NCBI GenBank assembly: GCA_030532065.1
Contig: JAUNLW010000003.1
Span: 26,598 to 90,597 of the forward strand
Length of the DNA: 64,000 bases
From: Eubacteriales bacterium
Lineage (GTDB): Bacteria > Bacillota > Clostridia > Saccharofermentanales > DTU023
Reading direction: 5' to 3'
In this document: positions 8,378 through 17,717 of the stretch, piece after piece
Position numbering within the stretch: the stretch's first letter is position 1
How the letters are laid out: every line of letters begins with the position of its first letter
Program-made: the position numbers and the translations under genes
Notes under the pieces: model-generated
Seen by the model: only the letters and a program-made list of their open reading frames with translations
Told to the model about the DNA's origin: nothing
The model's database searches: none

Positions 8378-9520
8378 TTAAGCTTGAGCGGGTTTGATCT
8401 TAGCGCTCAGTTTAGCCATCGTTTCAGCGATCTTGATGCCTTGCGGGCACTGTTTCTCACAGCGCTTGCAGGCGATGCAGGCAGATGGCATCTGGTAGTC
8501 TTCCAGATCTTTCATAAAGGAGGGAACACTGCCACCTTCAGAGAAAGCCAGCATATTATAGGCTTCCATGAGGAAGGGGATGTTGAGTTTTCTGGGGCAT
8601 TCCGGTACACAATACTGGCAGGCGGTGCAAGGAACCACCAACTTGGACAATTTGTCATCAGCGACTGCCATAAGAGTTTTCATCTCTGCTTCATTCAAGG
8701 GCTTTTCTTCAGAGAAAGTCTCGAGGTTTTCCTGTAAGGCTTCCATAGTGGTCATACCGGAAAGCACAAGTTGGACGCCAGGTAGGGTCTGGAGGAAGCG
8801 GAAAGCCCAAGCCGCGGTTTTCTCGTGTGGGCGAGCGGCTTGCAGTTGAACTACTTCGCCCTCATCTAAAGTGGCCAGTTTACCGCCACGTAAGGGCTCC
8901 ATGACCCAGACAGGTAAGTTGTGAGCTTGTAGAATCTCGTATTGCTCTTTGGCCTTTTGATAAGTCCAGTCCAGCCAGTTGAGCTGGATCTGGCCAAATT
9001 CTACGTATTCACCGTAAACTTCCAGGAAACGCTTAAGATTTTCCAGACTGGCGTGAGAAGAGAAGCCCAGATGTTTGATGCGACCGGATTTTTTCTCAGC
9101 GTAGATGGTCTCCCAGAGCTTGTACTCGGGGTTGAGATAGTCCTCGATATTAGAATCGGAAACCGTGTGGAAGAGATAAAAGTCGAAATAATCAACCTTG
9201 CACTTATCCAATTGCTCCTGGAATACGGCTTTGGCGTTCTTGATGTTCTCCACATCGTAGCCGGGAAATTTAGAAGACAGGTAGAAGGAATCACGCGGAT
9301 ATTTTTGCAAGATCTCACCTGCTACCACAGTCTCAGAAGTACCGCCATGATAGCCGTAAGCTGTGTCATAGTAATTGATACCGTGCTTCATGGCATAGTC
9401 TATCAGTTCGGCTGATTTCTCTTTGTCGATCTGTTTATTATCGCCATCAATAACGGGCATACGCATCAAGCCGTAGCCAAGTCTGGAAAGTTTAATACCT
9501 TTAAAATCTCTGTAGATCAT
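8378..9520 (-). CDS. Aldo/keto reductase with C-terminal ferredoxin-like 4Fe-4S domain
   Basis: A 380-residue oxidoreductase. The N-terminal TIM barrel begins with LSRLGYGLMRMPV and has the catalytic tyrosine region DTAYGYHGGTSE and the barrel strand YFDFYLFHTV. The C-terminus has two cysteine clusters, CTACQYCVPECP and CIACKRCEKQCP, of the kind that hold 4Fe-4S clusters. Such clostridial enzymes reduce carbonyls with NAD(P)H or accept electrons from ferredoxin; the substrate is unknown. AAAGGAGAG precedes the ATG. It stands alone on the minus strand. Confidence 0.9.
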   Translation of the reverse strand: MIYRDFKGIKLSRLGYGLMRMPVIDGDNKQIDKEKSAELIDYAMKHGINYYDTAYGYHGGTSETVVAGEILQKYPRDSFYLSSKFPGYDVENIKNAKAVFQEQLDKCKVDYFDFYLFHTVSDSNIEDYLNPEYKLWETIYAEKKSGRIKHLGFSSHASLENLKRFLEVYGEYVEFGQIQLNWLDWTYQKAKEQYEILQAHNLPVWVMEPLRGGKLATLDEGEVVQLQAARPHEKTAAWAFRFLQTLPGVQLVLSGMTTMEALQENLETFSEEKPLNEAEMKTLMAVADDKLSKLVVPCTACQYCVPECPRKLNIPFLMEAYNMLAFSEGGSVPSFMKDLEDYQMPSACIACKRCEKQCPQGIKIAETMAKLSAKIKPAQA

Positions 9521-9669
9521 TCTTTTCTCTCCTTTTTTCTGGTAAATGTGATGCGGTGATCTCTTTTATCTCCGATCAGGTTAATTAAGTAAACTAGCTT
9601 GCCCTTATTCTAACACTTTAGTGGGTAGAGGCAGCAAGCTTGTACGTATACCAAAAGCGTGTCTGATAT

Positions 9670-10872
9670 TTAGTTTTTGCCATCAGGGTCCGACGGGCCA
9701 TTAGCTGTCTTTGGCTTCTTGCGTTTGAGAAAGACACGGAGATAGGCTTTGAATTCGTAAAAGTCCAGAATCCAGTCATCGAAGAGTCCTGCCTGGAATA
9801 GACCAATCAGGAGTACCAGCACGATGGGAGCCAGGATCGCGCCCCATACGCCTTTAATTTGTGAACCGGCGTAAATCGCGATCAACGTAACCAGTGGATG
9901 CAGTCCTGTGGCATCACCCATGATCTTCGGCTCTAAGATCCTGCGGCTAAGGAAGTAGATCACGATCACCGCCGCAAGCTTAATACCATAGGTCTGATCG
10001 CCCAGAATCAGGTCATAAACACACCAAGGGACCAGCACTGTCAGAGCGCCTATAATAGGCAGGATATCGAAGATCGCCAGAATTAGAGCCAACCAGAAAA
10101 CAAAGGGATGGCCAATGATCAAAAAGGCCACGATCATGAAGAAAAAACAATAGATGGCCAAGTGAAATAGGCCTTTTAAATACTTGAAAACGGCCGCGAT
10201 GGTTGTGTCTTGCAAAAGCCGTAATTCCTTTTGCATTTGAAGCGACATCAACGAGGACAGTCCTCTTTTTATAGTTTCATGCTCTGCCAGGAGAAAGTAA
10301 TAAGACATAAAAAAGGTAAAGGTCCAAAGAAAGACATATACAACCTTGGACACCAGACTGCGTATGTAAGTGATGGCGCTCTGCCAGAGAGTGGCGGACC
10401 GCTCTTTTACATATTTCACCAGCTTGTTGACGCTCTGTTGCAACTCGTCTTGCCAGGGCTCAGGCACCAGTTCTTTTATCCAGGTAAAGCCTTCGTTGGG
10501 CTCCTTGGTAACGTCCGGAGCCTCATAGTTATTGATGGCACCCATAATGCCGCCAACCTGTGAGATGCCTTCTTTCCCCAGAAAATAGATCGGCACACAT
10601 ACCAATACCAGAAATAAAAGAACCAGGATCAAGGCCAGCACCTTTTGCGGTATTTTGAGCTTGGTCGTGCCGAAACGCATGAGCGGGAAATTAAGGCGCG
10701 CAAAAATAGCGGCGAATATCACCGGACTGAGAATCTTAATAAGAGGTATTAGCAAATAGCGGAGCAGAAGTATGGCTGCCACGAAGATCCCTAAACGGAT
10801 CATGAGCCTTTGAAAAAGCTCTCTGCTGCAGATCGGTTGTTTAGGTTGTATCTCTTTTGCTTTAGGCGCCAT
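9670..10872 (-). CDS. AI-2E family (PerM/YtvI-like) transporter
   Basis: A 400-residue membrane protein with a paired hydrophobic segment at residues 25-60, another near 70-95, and a block of helices from about 170 to 360. Conserved pieces include YYFLLAEHETIKRGL, FWLALILAIFDILPIIGA and the IMGDATGLHPLVTLIAIYAG region typical of the AI-2E/PerM family. Members have been linked to AI-2 export, Na+/H+ exchange or sporulation (YtvI), so the substrate is open. Start chosen at ATG 10872 after GGGAG. It is divergent from hprK. Confidence 0.85.
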   Translation of the reverse strand: MAPKAKEIQPKQPICSRELFQRLMIRLGIFVAAILLLRYLLIPLIKILSPVIFAAIFARLNFPLMRFGTTKLKIPQKVLALILVLLFLVLVCVPIYFLGKEGISQVGGIMGAINNYEAPDVTKEPNEGFTWIKELVPEPWQDELQQSVNKLVKYVKERSATLWQSAITYIRSLVSKVVYVFLWTFTFFMSYYFLLAEHETIKRGLSSLMSLQMQKELRLLQDTTIAAVFKYLKGLFHLAIYCFFFMIVAFLIIGHPFVFWLALILAIFDILPIIGALTVLVPWCVYDLILGDQTYGIKLAAVIVIYFLSRRILEPKIMGDATGLHPLVTLIAIYAGSQIKGVWGAILAPIVLVLLIGLFQAGLFDDWILDFYEFKAYLRVFLKRKKPKTANGPSDPDGKN

Positions 10873-10966
10873 CAAAATCTCCCTTAAAATATGGTGAATC
10901 AGTTACAAGGTTGATTATACCCAAAAAAGTTAATGCCAAGAAGTGGCTAAGTTAAAAATTAGGACA

Positions 10967-10975
10967 TGCTATAAT
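10967..10975 (+). promoter_or_regulatory. Extended -10 promoter of the hprK operon
   Basis: TGCTATAAT is a perfect extended -10 element (TG-N-TATAAT) about 30 bases upstream of the hprK ATG. No good -35 is visible, which is usual with an extended -10. Confidence 0.6.
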
Positions 10976-11003
10976 CAGGGGCAAGCAGACTAGGAGATAA
11001 GCT

Positions 11004-11972
11004 ATGGAAAGCATATTACTCTCGGACGTGGTGTCGTCCTTTAATCTCAAACCGCTAAACGAACAGCCCATGGACCTCAACATCCATATTTACGAGTCGG
11101 ATGTTATCCGGCCCGGATTACAGCTGGCCGGACATTACCTGCACTTTGGCCCTGACCATATCCAAGTGATCGGTAATATGGAATACGCCTTTCTGGCCTC
11201 TTGCCCACCGGCAGAGCGTCAACGGCGCATCAATAAGCTGTTCGCTACCGGTATTCCCTGTTTTATCCTAGCTCGTTCGCACCAGCCCATGCCGGAGATG
11301 CAAAAAGCATCGGTGCGCTACGGAGTGCCACTTTTGGGTTCTGACGAAGCCACAGGCAGCTTGGTGAGCGCGATCAATAAGCAACTAAATGTTGATTTAG
11401 CCGAGCGGATCTCTATGCATGGTGTTTTAGTCGAAGTCTACGGCGAAGGCATTCTCATCTTAGGCGACTCTGGTGTAGGTAAATCAGAAACTGCCTTGGA
11501 GATCGTCAAGCGTGGCCATCGCCTGATCGCGGATGACCTGGTTGAGATCCGCAAGGTATCGGACACCACCCTTTTGGGTATGGCCCCAGAGATAATTCGC
11601 TATTTAATCGAAATTAGAGGCGTAGGCATTTTGGATGTCAAAGAACTCTATGGTGTATCATCCGTCAAATTGCAGGAAAAAATTGACTTCGTGATCAATT
11701 TGGAATACTGGGACGAGGATAAGCTTTACGAGCGTTTTGGACTCGTAAATGAGACCACCAATATCTTAGGAATTGATTTGCCTTCTCTGACTATCCCGGT
11801 GAGGCCAGGCCGCAACCTAGCGGTTATCGTAGAAGTAGCCGCTATCAACTTCCGCCAAAAAACCATGGGCTACGACGCGGCTCAAGCCTTGGCAAGACGC
11901 GTCTTTGGCCAGGAAAATGACGGATCTGATACGAAGATAGTAGAGCAATATATTGACGATTTTGATCGCTAA
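11004..11972 (+). CDS. hprK: HPr kinase/phosphorylase
   Basis: Phosphorylates HPr on its regulatory serine in response to glycolytic state and removes the phosphate, the switch for Gram-positive carbon catabolite control. The 322-residue protein has a poorly conserved N-terminal domain, then His139 (MHGVLVEVYG), Walker A GDSGVGKS at 154-161 and the HprK signature IEIRGVGILDVKELYG at 202-217. It lies first in hprK-murB-rapZ-whiA, a common Clostridia arrangement. A GGAG site precedes the ATG. Confidence 0.95.
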   Translation: MESILLSDVVSSFNLKPLNEQPMDLNIHIYESDVIRPGLQLAGHYLHFGPDHIQVIGNMEYAFLASCPPAERQRRINKLFATGIPCFILARSHQPMPEMQKASVRYGVPLLGSDEATGSLVSAINKQLNVDLAERISMHGVLVEVYGEGILILGDSGVGKSETALEIVKRGHRLIADDLVEIRKVSDTTLLGMAPEIIRYLIEIRGVGILDVKELYGVSSVKLQEKIDFVINLEYWDEDKLYERFGLVNETTNILGIDLPSLTIPVRPGRNLAVIVEVAAINFRQKTMGYDAAQALARRVFGQENDGSDTKIVEQYIDDFDR

Positions 11973-12032
11973 ACGCTAAACGGTCTGCTTGGAACTTACT
12001 ACGCAAACGTTAAATAGTTAGGAACTACATAG

Positions 12033-12968
12033 ATGCAAGCTAATGATGAAAAAAGCAGGTTGCAGGCATGTTATGAAGAGCTCAATCTTTTAGAGAATTT
12101 AGATCTGGTCCTGGACTTGCCGCTCCTTGAATATACCTACTTTAAGGCTGGCGGACCAGCTGATCTTGCCTGCTTTCCGCATACGGAAACCTCTCTCTTA
12201 GCCTGCCTTAAAACCGCGCGAAAACACGAGTTACCGATAACCATTTTGGGTAAAGGTTCTAATGTTTTAGTGGCTGACCGAGGTGTCAGAGGTGTGGTGA
12301 TATTGCTAAGGGAGAACTATGCGCAAGTACGCCAGGAAGGAGACCTCTGGGTAGCCCAGGCCGGCGCGCCTCTGTATGAAGTGGGTGCTTTATTGGCCAG
12401 GGAAGGCCTAGCCGGAGGGGAGTTTTTGGCAGGTATTCCCGGTTCTGCCGGAGGAGCTACCTATATGAATGCCGGTGCCTACGAAGGCGTGATTGCGGAT
12501 TTGGTGCAGAAAGTTAGCTTTATTAACGAGGACTTGGAAATTCAGACCTTAAATAATGAGCAATGCGCTTTTTCTTACCGCCATTCTTATTTCACTGACC
12601 ACCCCGGTGTAATTTCTGAAATATACTTTACAGGACAGCCTGGCAGGAGAGAGGATATTTACTCAAAGATTTTCGAGATTCAAAAGCGCAGGCGCGAAGC
12701 ACAACCTTTGGAGATGCCATCCGGTGGCTCTTCTTTCAAGCGTCCCCAAGGCGCTTATGCCGCAAAGCTAATCGCTGATTCCGGCCTTAAAGGCAAGCGT
12801 TGGGGTCAGGTAGGAGTTTCCGCCAAGCATTCCGGTTTTATTGTGAATTATGGGGGAGCAAGCGCTTCTGAGATCTACGCTGTATTTCAAAGAGTAAGGC
12901 AGCACGTGCATGAAGTAACAGGCTTCAACTTAGAAATGGAAGTTAAACGCATCGGGGAGTGGAAGTGA
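12033..12968 (+). CDS. murB: UDP-N-acetylenolpyruvoylglucosamine reductase
   Basis: FAD- and NADPH-dependent reduction of UDP-GlcNAc-enolpyruvate to UDP-MurNAc, second committed step of peptidoglycan synthesis. The 311-residue protein has the FAD-binding GKGSNVLVADRGVRGVVI, the AGIPGSAGGATYMNAGAY strand and the catalytic serine region PSGGSSFKRP near residues 230-240, with the C-terminal glutamate in FNLEMEVKRIGEW. It matches the short type IIb form. Its TGA overlaps the rapZ ATG by one base. Confidence 0.95.
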   Translation: MQANDEKSRLQACYEELNLLENLDLVLDLPLLEYTYFKAGGPADLACFPHTETSLLACLKTARKHELPITILGKGSNVLVADRGVRGVVILLRENYAQVRQEGDLWVAQAGAPLYEVGALLAREGLAGGEFLAGIPGSAGGATYMNAGAYEGVIADLVQKVSFINEDLEIQTLNNEQCAFSYRHSYFTDHPGVISEIYFTGQPGRREDIYSKIFEIQKRRREAQPLEMPSGGSSFKRPQGAYAAKLIADSGLKGKRWGQVGVSAKHSGFIVNYGGASASEIYAVFQRVRQHVHEVTGFNLEMEVKRIGEWK

Positions 12969-13846
12969 TGGAGTTTATAATTCTCAGCGGTTTGTCCGGC
13001 GCGGGCAAGTCGACCGCAGCCAAGTTTTTAGAAGATATGGGTTTTTTCTGCATTGATAATGTCCCGCCCGATCTATTAAGCCTGGTCTTACAGTCTCTGG
13101 CAGAAGACCCCGAGTCCAAGGATGGACGACGCTACTGCCTGGTGACAGATATTCGTTCCATCCGCGATGCTGATGACGTTGCCCATCTCCTGGCTGCCTT
13201 TCCTAAAGAGTGGGATAACTTGCGTGTGGTATTTTTAGAAGCAACCGACCAAGCACTTCTCTCGCGCTATAAGCAGAGCAGACGCAATCATCCTTTGGCC
13301 GGCAGAACCAGTCTAGTAGAAGCTATCCAGGCAGAACGCAAGATCCTGAGTCCGCTGCGCGAACGTGCTACAGATATAATTGATACCAGTGGTCTTTCCA
13401 CTTCTGAATTACGCGATCTGCTCCTGGCCAGTTTTACCAGGTCAGGCAAGCACAAGCTAATGCGAATCTTTATCCAGTCTTTCGGCTTCAAACACGGCCT
13501 ACCGCTAGATTCGGATATAGTTTATGACGTGCGCTTTATCCCCAATCCTTATTACCGACCTGATTTGCGCTATAAGCTCGGCTTAGACCCTGAAGTTAAA
13601 GAATACATTTTTGATCAGAAAGTAGCGCGAGAATACCTGGACCGCGAATACTCAACACTCAAATTTTTACTCCCTTATTACCACAAAGAAGGAAAGATGC
13701 GCCTAAATTTAGCCGTGGGTTGTACCGGCGGCCAACATCGCTCGGTAGCATTCGCGGAAGCTCTGCGTGATAAATTCCAGGAAGAAGATTATCAAGTCTT
13801 TGTTGATCACCGAGATTTAAAAAAAGCACCTTCAGCCGGTTTGTAA
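12968..13846 (+). CDS. rapZ: RapZ/YvcJ family nucleotide-binding protein
   Basis: P-loop protein that binds GTP/ATP; in Gammaproteobacteria it is an RNase adaptor sensing glucosamine-6-phosphate, and in Bacillus YvcJ affects competence and phosphorylated-cell state. Walker A GLSGAGKST is near residues 8-16, and the C-terminal GCTGGQHRSV motif is present near 255-265. I start at the ATG at 12968, overlapping the murB stop by one base and giving the usual MEFIILSGLSGAGKS; a GTG at 12959 is possible. The product is 292 residues. Confidence 0.92.
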   Translation: MEFIILSGLSGAGKSTAAKFLEDMGFFCIDNVPPDLLSLVLQSLAEDPESKDGRRYCLVTDIRSIRDADDVAHLLAAFPKEWDNLRVVFLEATDQALLSRYKQSRRNHPLAGRTSLVEAIQAERKILSPLRERATDIIDTSGLSTSELRDLLLASFTRSGKHKLMRIFIQSFGFKHGLPLDSDIVYDVRFIPNPYYRPDLRYKLGLDPEVKEYIFDQKVAREYLDREYSTLKFLLPYYHKEGKMRLNLAVGCTGGQHRSVAFAEALRDKFQEEDYQVFVDHRDLKKAPSAGL

Positions 13847-13867
13847 TTAGAAGAAGGAAAGCAGCTA

Positions 13868-14791
13868 GTGAGTGAAAACTTGATCAACGACAATTTTATT
13901 GAAAAACTCAGGCAAGAATTGTTAAAACAACTGGTTGAGGACCGTACCGGCTATCAATTAGTATTCAATACGGTTGCTTTGGCAGCTTTCCGCTTCCAGG
14001 GCAGGGAAGTGCGCTTCAGCACCCATAATCTGGCCTTCGCCCAGTACCTGCAGCTACTTTTTGGTGAGCTTTATGACTTAGAAGTTGATCTTACTGCCGC
14101 AAAAAGCCAAGCTGGTATTCATATATCATCTTTGCCGCTAAGCCGTCTCCTGCGCGATAACATGGAACAATTTAGCCGTGAGGGAATGAGTTATTTCAAC
14201 GAAGACCTGGGGCAGGAAGAAGCTCTGAAAAATTTGGGGCTCTGTCTATCAGCACTCTTTCTAGCCTGCGGATCTCTAGCAAGCCCGCAAGATGCTTACC
14301 ATTTGGAATTTGCACTGCAACGACAACTGGCTCTAGACTTCTTTGATCAACTGTTCCAACATTTCGAATTGGACTTCAGCAGTCTCCGCCACCAAGGCTA
14401 CTTTGTCCTATATGTAAAAGATGGCGGCAGCATCTCTGATTTTCTCCTCCTGGCACAGGCGCATCAAGCCATGCTGGCCTTTGAGAATCTGAGAGTCGAG
14501 AAAGATATGTTCAACCGCGTGAACCGTGTAGTCAACTGTGATCAGGCTAATGCCCAAAGAGTTGCTAATTCCTCCGCCAAGCAGCGCCGCTCAATCCAGG
14601 TCATTATGGATTATCAGCAGTTTGACCGTTTACCGGTTGAACTGCAGGAAGTAGCACTCTTGCGTATGGAAAATCCGGAACTTTCTCTAGCTGAATTAGG
14701 GCAGAAACTTTCACCGCCACTGGGCAAATCCGGCGTAAATCATCGACTGAAACGCATTGAAGAATTTGCCTCTGACCTCAGTGAGCGCTAG
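13868..14791 (+). CDS. whiA: WhiA family DNA-binding protein
   Basis: Conserved Gram-positive regulator with a LAGLIDADG-type N-terminal region and a C-terminal helix-turn-helix. It is needed for sporulation septation in Streptomyces and affects cell division and chromosome segregation in Bacillus. Near residues 215-235 is VNRVVNCDQANAQR, the family hallmark; the HTH is PELSLAELGQKLSPPLGKSG, ending with VNHRLKRIEEFA. Length 307 is normal. The start is GTG at 13868 after AGAAGGAAAG. It follows rapZ by 21 bases; yvcK, usually between them, is missing. Confidence 0.93.
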   Translation: MSENLINDNFIEKLRQELLKQLVEDRTGYQLVFNTVALAAFRFQGREVRFSTHNLAFAQYLQLLFGELYDLEVDLTAAKSQAGIHISSLPLSRLLRDNMEQFSREGMSYFNEDLGQEEALKNLGLCLSALFLACGSLASPQDAYHLEFALQRQLALDFFDQLFQHFELDFSSLRHQGYFVLYVKDGGSISDFLLLAQAHQAMLAFENLRVEKDMFNRVNRVVNCDQANAQRVANSSAKQRRSIQVIMDYQQFDRLPVELQEVALLRMENPELSLAELGQKLSPPLGKSGVNHRLKRIEEFASDLSER

Positions 14792-14809
14792 TTTTCACAG
14801 TTTACAGGC

Positions 14810-14837
14810 TTTACTTCAGCTTAAAATGTGATATAGT
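14810..14837 (+). promoter_or_regulatory. Candidate promoter before the unknown gene at 14858
   Basis: TTTACT (14810) and TATAGT (14832), 16 bases apart, with TGA just before the -10 giving an extended -10. It is 21 bases before the next ATG. Confidence 0.5.
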
Positions 14838-14857
14838 TCTACAAATAGGAGTTTGGC

Positions 14858-15268
14858 ATGAATGAGCACAATTTGATTGATTATAATGACATTAGCTGGA
14901 TAGAATGCTCCGTAATGCGCTACCGGCAAGGTGAAATCACGGTCCGCTTGGACTTCGATCGTAACCTGCTTACATGGAAAGATTCCAATCGCTGGTTTAA
15001 CGATTTTGTGCGCAGTATCACTTCCGAGCAGGCAAGAAAGATCAAAGATCTACTGCACAGACTCCTAGGTTATGTGGAACTTAAGAAAACCTTCATATAC
15101 GATCCGGATGACAGCTTTATTTGGCAAATCAAGTTAGGTGAGCGTAACTCTGATACCCCCAGTTGGGAGGTCGGCGGTACGCGCAACGATCTTGCTGCCT
15201 GGGTCGAATTTGTTAAGGTAATCGAGGAAGCCAGCGAACAGACTATTGATCCCCTGGGAGGCCACTAG
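14858..15268 (+). CDS. Hypothetical protein, 136 residues
   Basis: I do not recognise this family. The 136-residue product is soluble, acidic and Trp-rich, with no signal peptide or membrane helix. Residues 25-60 read as a beta strand then helix (ITVRLDFDRNLLTWKDSNRW), and a conserved-looking EVGGTRNDLAAWVEFVKVIE helix is near 105-125. ATAGGAG precedes the ATG. It ends immediately upstream of a membrane-protein gene with a 2-base gap and probably forms a two-gene unit with it. Confidence 0.7.
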   Translation: MNEHNLIDYNDISWIECSVMRYRQGEITVRLDFDRNLLTWKDSNRWFNDFVRSITSEQARKIKDLLHRLLGYVELKKTFIYDPDDSFIWQIKLGERNSDTPSWEVGGTRNDLAAWVEFVKVIEEASEQTIDPLGGH

Positions 15269-15269
15269 G

Positions 15270-15875
15270 TTGGACTTTTGGGAAGGAGCTTTACTGGGAC
15301 CGATATGGGTCCAGACCGATTATCAGGATCGTAAGCACAGAGGTTTTTACTTCGCGGTAGGTATCTGCTGCTTAGCTTCGCTTTTGGCCTATTTATTTGT
15401 ACCGAGCCTTACTCCTATCTTATCGTTCTCACCATACGTTTACTTAGGCGTTAGCGCGGCGCTTTTGGTCCTGCTGCCTTTTGCCGCCTCACGTTACCGC
15501 TCTTTTCCCTTAATAGCAAGGATATTCATACTTTTAGCTTATATCTTGCAATACTTGGCCGCCTGGGCATTTGTAGTAAAGCTGTTTAGCATAAAAACTA
15601 ATATTGATCCTATGGAAATATTTATGGATTTCGGTCATCTGGCCAACAATATCATGGGAGCGGCTTCTAGCTTTTTTGCTTTCCTGGGAGGTTTAAGCGC
15701 GACCTTAGTTGGTATGATCGTCGGTGCTTTGTTGCTAGGCCTGGCAGGACTTTTAGCACTTATTGTCGCGACTTACTTACCATTACTTTATTTGTTTTTG
15801 ATCAAAAAACTACAGCGTCTGGTAGATGCGCTTATCCTGCACTCTTTCTTCAAGGAACATTCGGCTAGCTCATAA
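15270..15875 (+). CDS. Hypothetical membrane protein
   Basis: An unrecognised integral membrane protein of about 201 residues. Hydrophobic stretches are visible near residues 28-45, 50-72, 80-105 and 125-180. The soluble start (LDFWEGALLGPIWVQTDYQD) is likely cytoplasmic. I place the start at TTG 15270, nine bases after GGGAGG; the frame is open to TTG 15246 inside the previous gene. No clear family features. Its coupling to the preceding gene suggests that the two act together. Confidence 0.65.
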   Translation: MDFWEGALLGPIWVQTDYQDRKHRGFYFAVGICCLASLLAYLFVPSLTPILSFSPYVYLGVSAALLVLLPFAASRYRSFPLIARIFILLAYILQYLAAWAFVVKLFSIKTNIDPMEIFMDFGHLANNIMGAASSFFAFLGGLSATLVGMIVGALLLGLAGLLALIVATYLPLLYLFLIKKLQRLVDALILHSFFKEHSASS

Positions 15876-16073
15876 GTGGGATCGACGCTCAAGTACCATA
15901 GAAAAAGCGTTTTCACAATTCCGCAATAATCTTTTGCATTCTTGTTGGGCTTTAACATTTTGTTTGAGCTATGATAGGTCCTGCAAATCAGAAGCAGGCT
16001 TTTGCTTCGCAGCCTCCAATTTGCCCCGCGCGCAATGTGACAAAAGCCGCTTTTTATAGAAGGAGTCACTAGC

Positions 16074-17462
16074 ATGGACAATAATGAGAAATTTTACCGT
16101 CCCTCACATCCACAAGGATCTAGATCGACCAACACCTATAACACGCAAAATCACAATGGAGTTTATTGCGTAGATGGTGATGAACATCGTTCCGCCGATA
16201 ATAAGAAAAGTAAGAGATCAGCGCTGCAGCAAGTGCTAACGGTCATTTTAATTGTAGTCGCTTTGATTTCCGTTATTACCCTGCGCTTTGAGAATAAAAG
16301 CCTTAATGAGCGTTTAGACAAAGAAATCAAGGCTCAAGCTGACACTTCCGCTTTACTGGAAGCAAGTCGCGAGATGCGGCAGCCTGAGAAAAAAACAGCT
16401 TCCGAAAAGCACATGTCAGTTTACTCAGCCGCGGTTAAAGAAGATTCTGAGCGTGAAACTCTCAGCATTACCGAAATAGCCAAAACCGGCAAACCTTCGG
16501 TGGTTGCTATCTCTACCGAGAAAGCTGTGCCTTTTGGTTATTACTTTGAAGCAGTAATGCCGGTAGCCGGCTCTGGCTTCTTTATTTCCGAAGATGGTCT
16601 TATCGCCACTAATAACCACGTAGTTGAAGGTGCCAACAATATCAAAGTGCACACCGATGATGGCTATCTCTATGAAGCACAAATTGTGGGTAATGACCCA
16701 GTTTCCGACCTGGCAGTCATCAAGATCGAGCCGCAAAACGGCGAAACTTTCCCGGCAGTCATTTGGGGTGACTCTGATGACCTGGAAGTCGGTGAACTGG
16801 CAGTGGCTATTGGTAACCCTTCCGGTACGCTTGAAGGCTCTGTAACAGCGGGTATTATCTCCGCTCTGGAGCGGACTATTGAGATCGGTGACCTGGAGCT
16901 TAACGTACTGCAAACAGATGCTGCTATCAACGCAGGCAATTCCGGTGGCGCATTGTTTAATTCCTATGGTGAAGTTATCGGTATCAACACCGCTAAATTG
17001 TCTGGTGACGGCAACACCAACTTCGACGGTATCGCTTTTGCTATCCCATCAAATTATGCAACCTCAATCCTCGAAGATTTATCGCAACATGGTAAAGTAA
17101 CCTCCCGTGTATTGCTGGGCATCACCGGTCGCGGCTTTGATACAGACTTTGCCCGTCGCTATCGTTTAGCCGATCGCCCTGGTATCTTGATCTCCTCCGT
17201 ACTAAAAGGTAGCTCAGCCGATAAAGCAGGTCTGGCTGCAGGAGACTTCCTCGTAGAGATTGACGGCCAGGCGACAGATTCTATCGCTACCGTAAACAAT
17301 ATGAAGAAATACTGGACCATCGATCAGGAAGTAGATGTTGTCTATTTCCGTAATGGCGAGAAAGCTGAAACTAAGATGATCCTGCAAGGAGAAGACAGCG
17401 CTGATACAGATGCTAACGAAGCCGAGGCGCCTACCGAAACCGAAGAAAGCAAAGTCAGCTAA
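16074..17462 (+). CDS. HtrA/DegP-type membrane-anchored serine protease
   Basis: Cell-surface protease/chaperone for misfolded exported proteins. The 462-residue protein has a cytoplasmic Asn/Ser-rich N-terminus, one membrane helix (about 50-70), and a trypsin-like domain with His182 (NNHVVEG), Asp212 (SDLAVIK) and Ser290 (AGNSGGAL). A C-terminal PDZ domain (about 345-435) follows. The final 20 residues are acidic. GAAGGAGT precedes the ATG. A typical HtrA/HtrB/YyxA-like enzyme; the exact paralogue cannot be told. A 198-base gap before it has no clear promoter. Confidence 0.93.
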   Translation: MDNNEKFYRPSHPQGSRSTNTYNTQNHNGVYCVDGDEHRSADNKKSKRSALQQVLTVILIVVALISVITLRFENKSLNERLDKEIKAQADTSALLEASREMRQPEKKTASEKHMSVYSAAVKEDSERETLSITEIAKTGKPSVVAISTEKAVPFGYYFEAVMPVAGSGFFISEDGLIATNNHVVEGANNIKVHTDDGYLYEAQIVGNDPVSDLAVIKIEPQNGETFPAVIWGDSDDLEVGELAVAIGNPSGTLEGSVTAGIISALERTIEIGDLELNVLQTDAAINAGNSGGALFNSYGEVIGINTAKLSGDGNTNFDGIAFAIPSNYATSILEDLSQHGKVTSRVLLGITGRGFDTDFARRYRLADRPGILISSVLKGSSADKAGLAAGDFLVEIDGQATDSIATVNNMKKYWTIDQEVDVVYFRNGEKAETKMILQGEDSADTDANEAEAPTETEESKVS

Positions 17463-17576
17463 TGGCTGGTAATCAATTAACTGTTAGCCAATACATATCG
17501 TTGCTGCTAATTAGTGATTAGGTTTAGCCAAATCACATAAACAGACAAATAGCGACAACTGCATACACTAACTCTT

Positions 17577-17607
17577 AAACCCCGCGCTTGGTCGTGGGGT
17601 TTTTTTG
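17577..17607 (+). terminator. Terminator after the HtrA-type protease gene
   Basis: AACCCCGC and GTGGGGTT form a GC stem around GCTTGGTC, followed by seven T. It separates the protease gene from the CRISPR-Cas locus. Confidence 0.85.
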
Positions 17608-17717
17608 CGCATGAAGGTTTCTTTATTGTGAAATTCATGATATATTTAAGACTATGAGATGGATTGATTGTTTATTGTGAATAAATAAGAGGCTCTTTTA
17701 GGGGTGGGGAGGTTAGT

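Noticed and set aside
15876..16073. Short hairpins before the HtrA-type gene as a riboswitch
   Set aside because: Only 6-bp stems such as GAAGCA/TGCTTC; no known aptamer motif.
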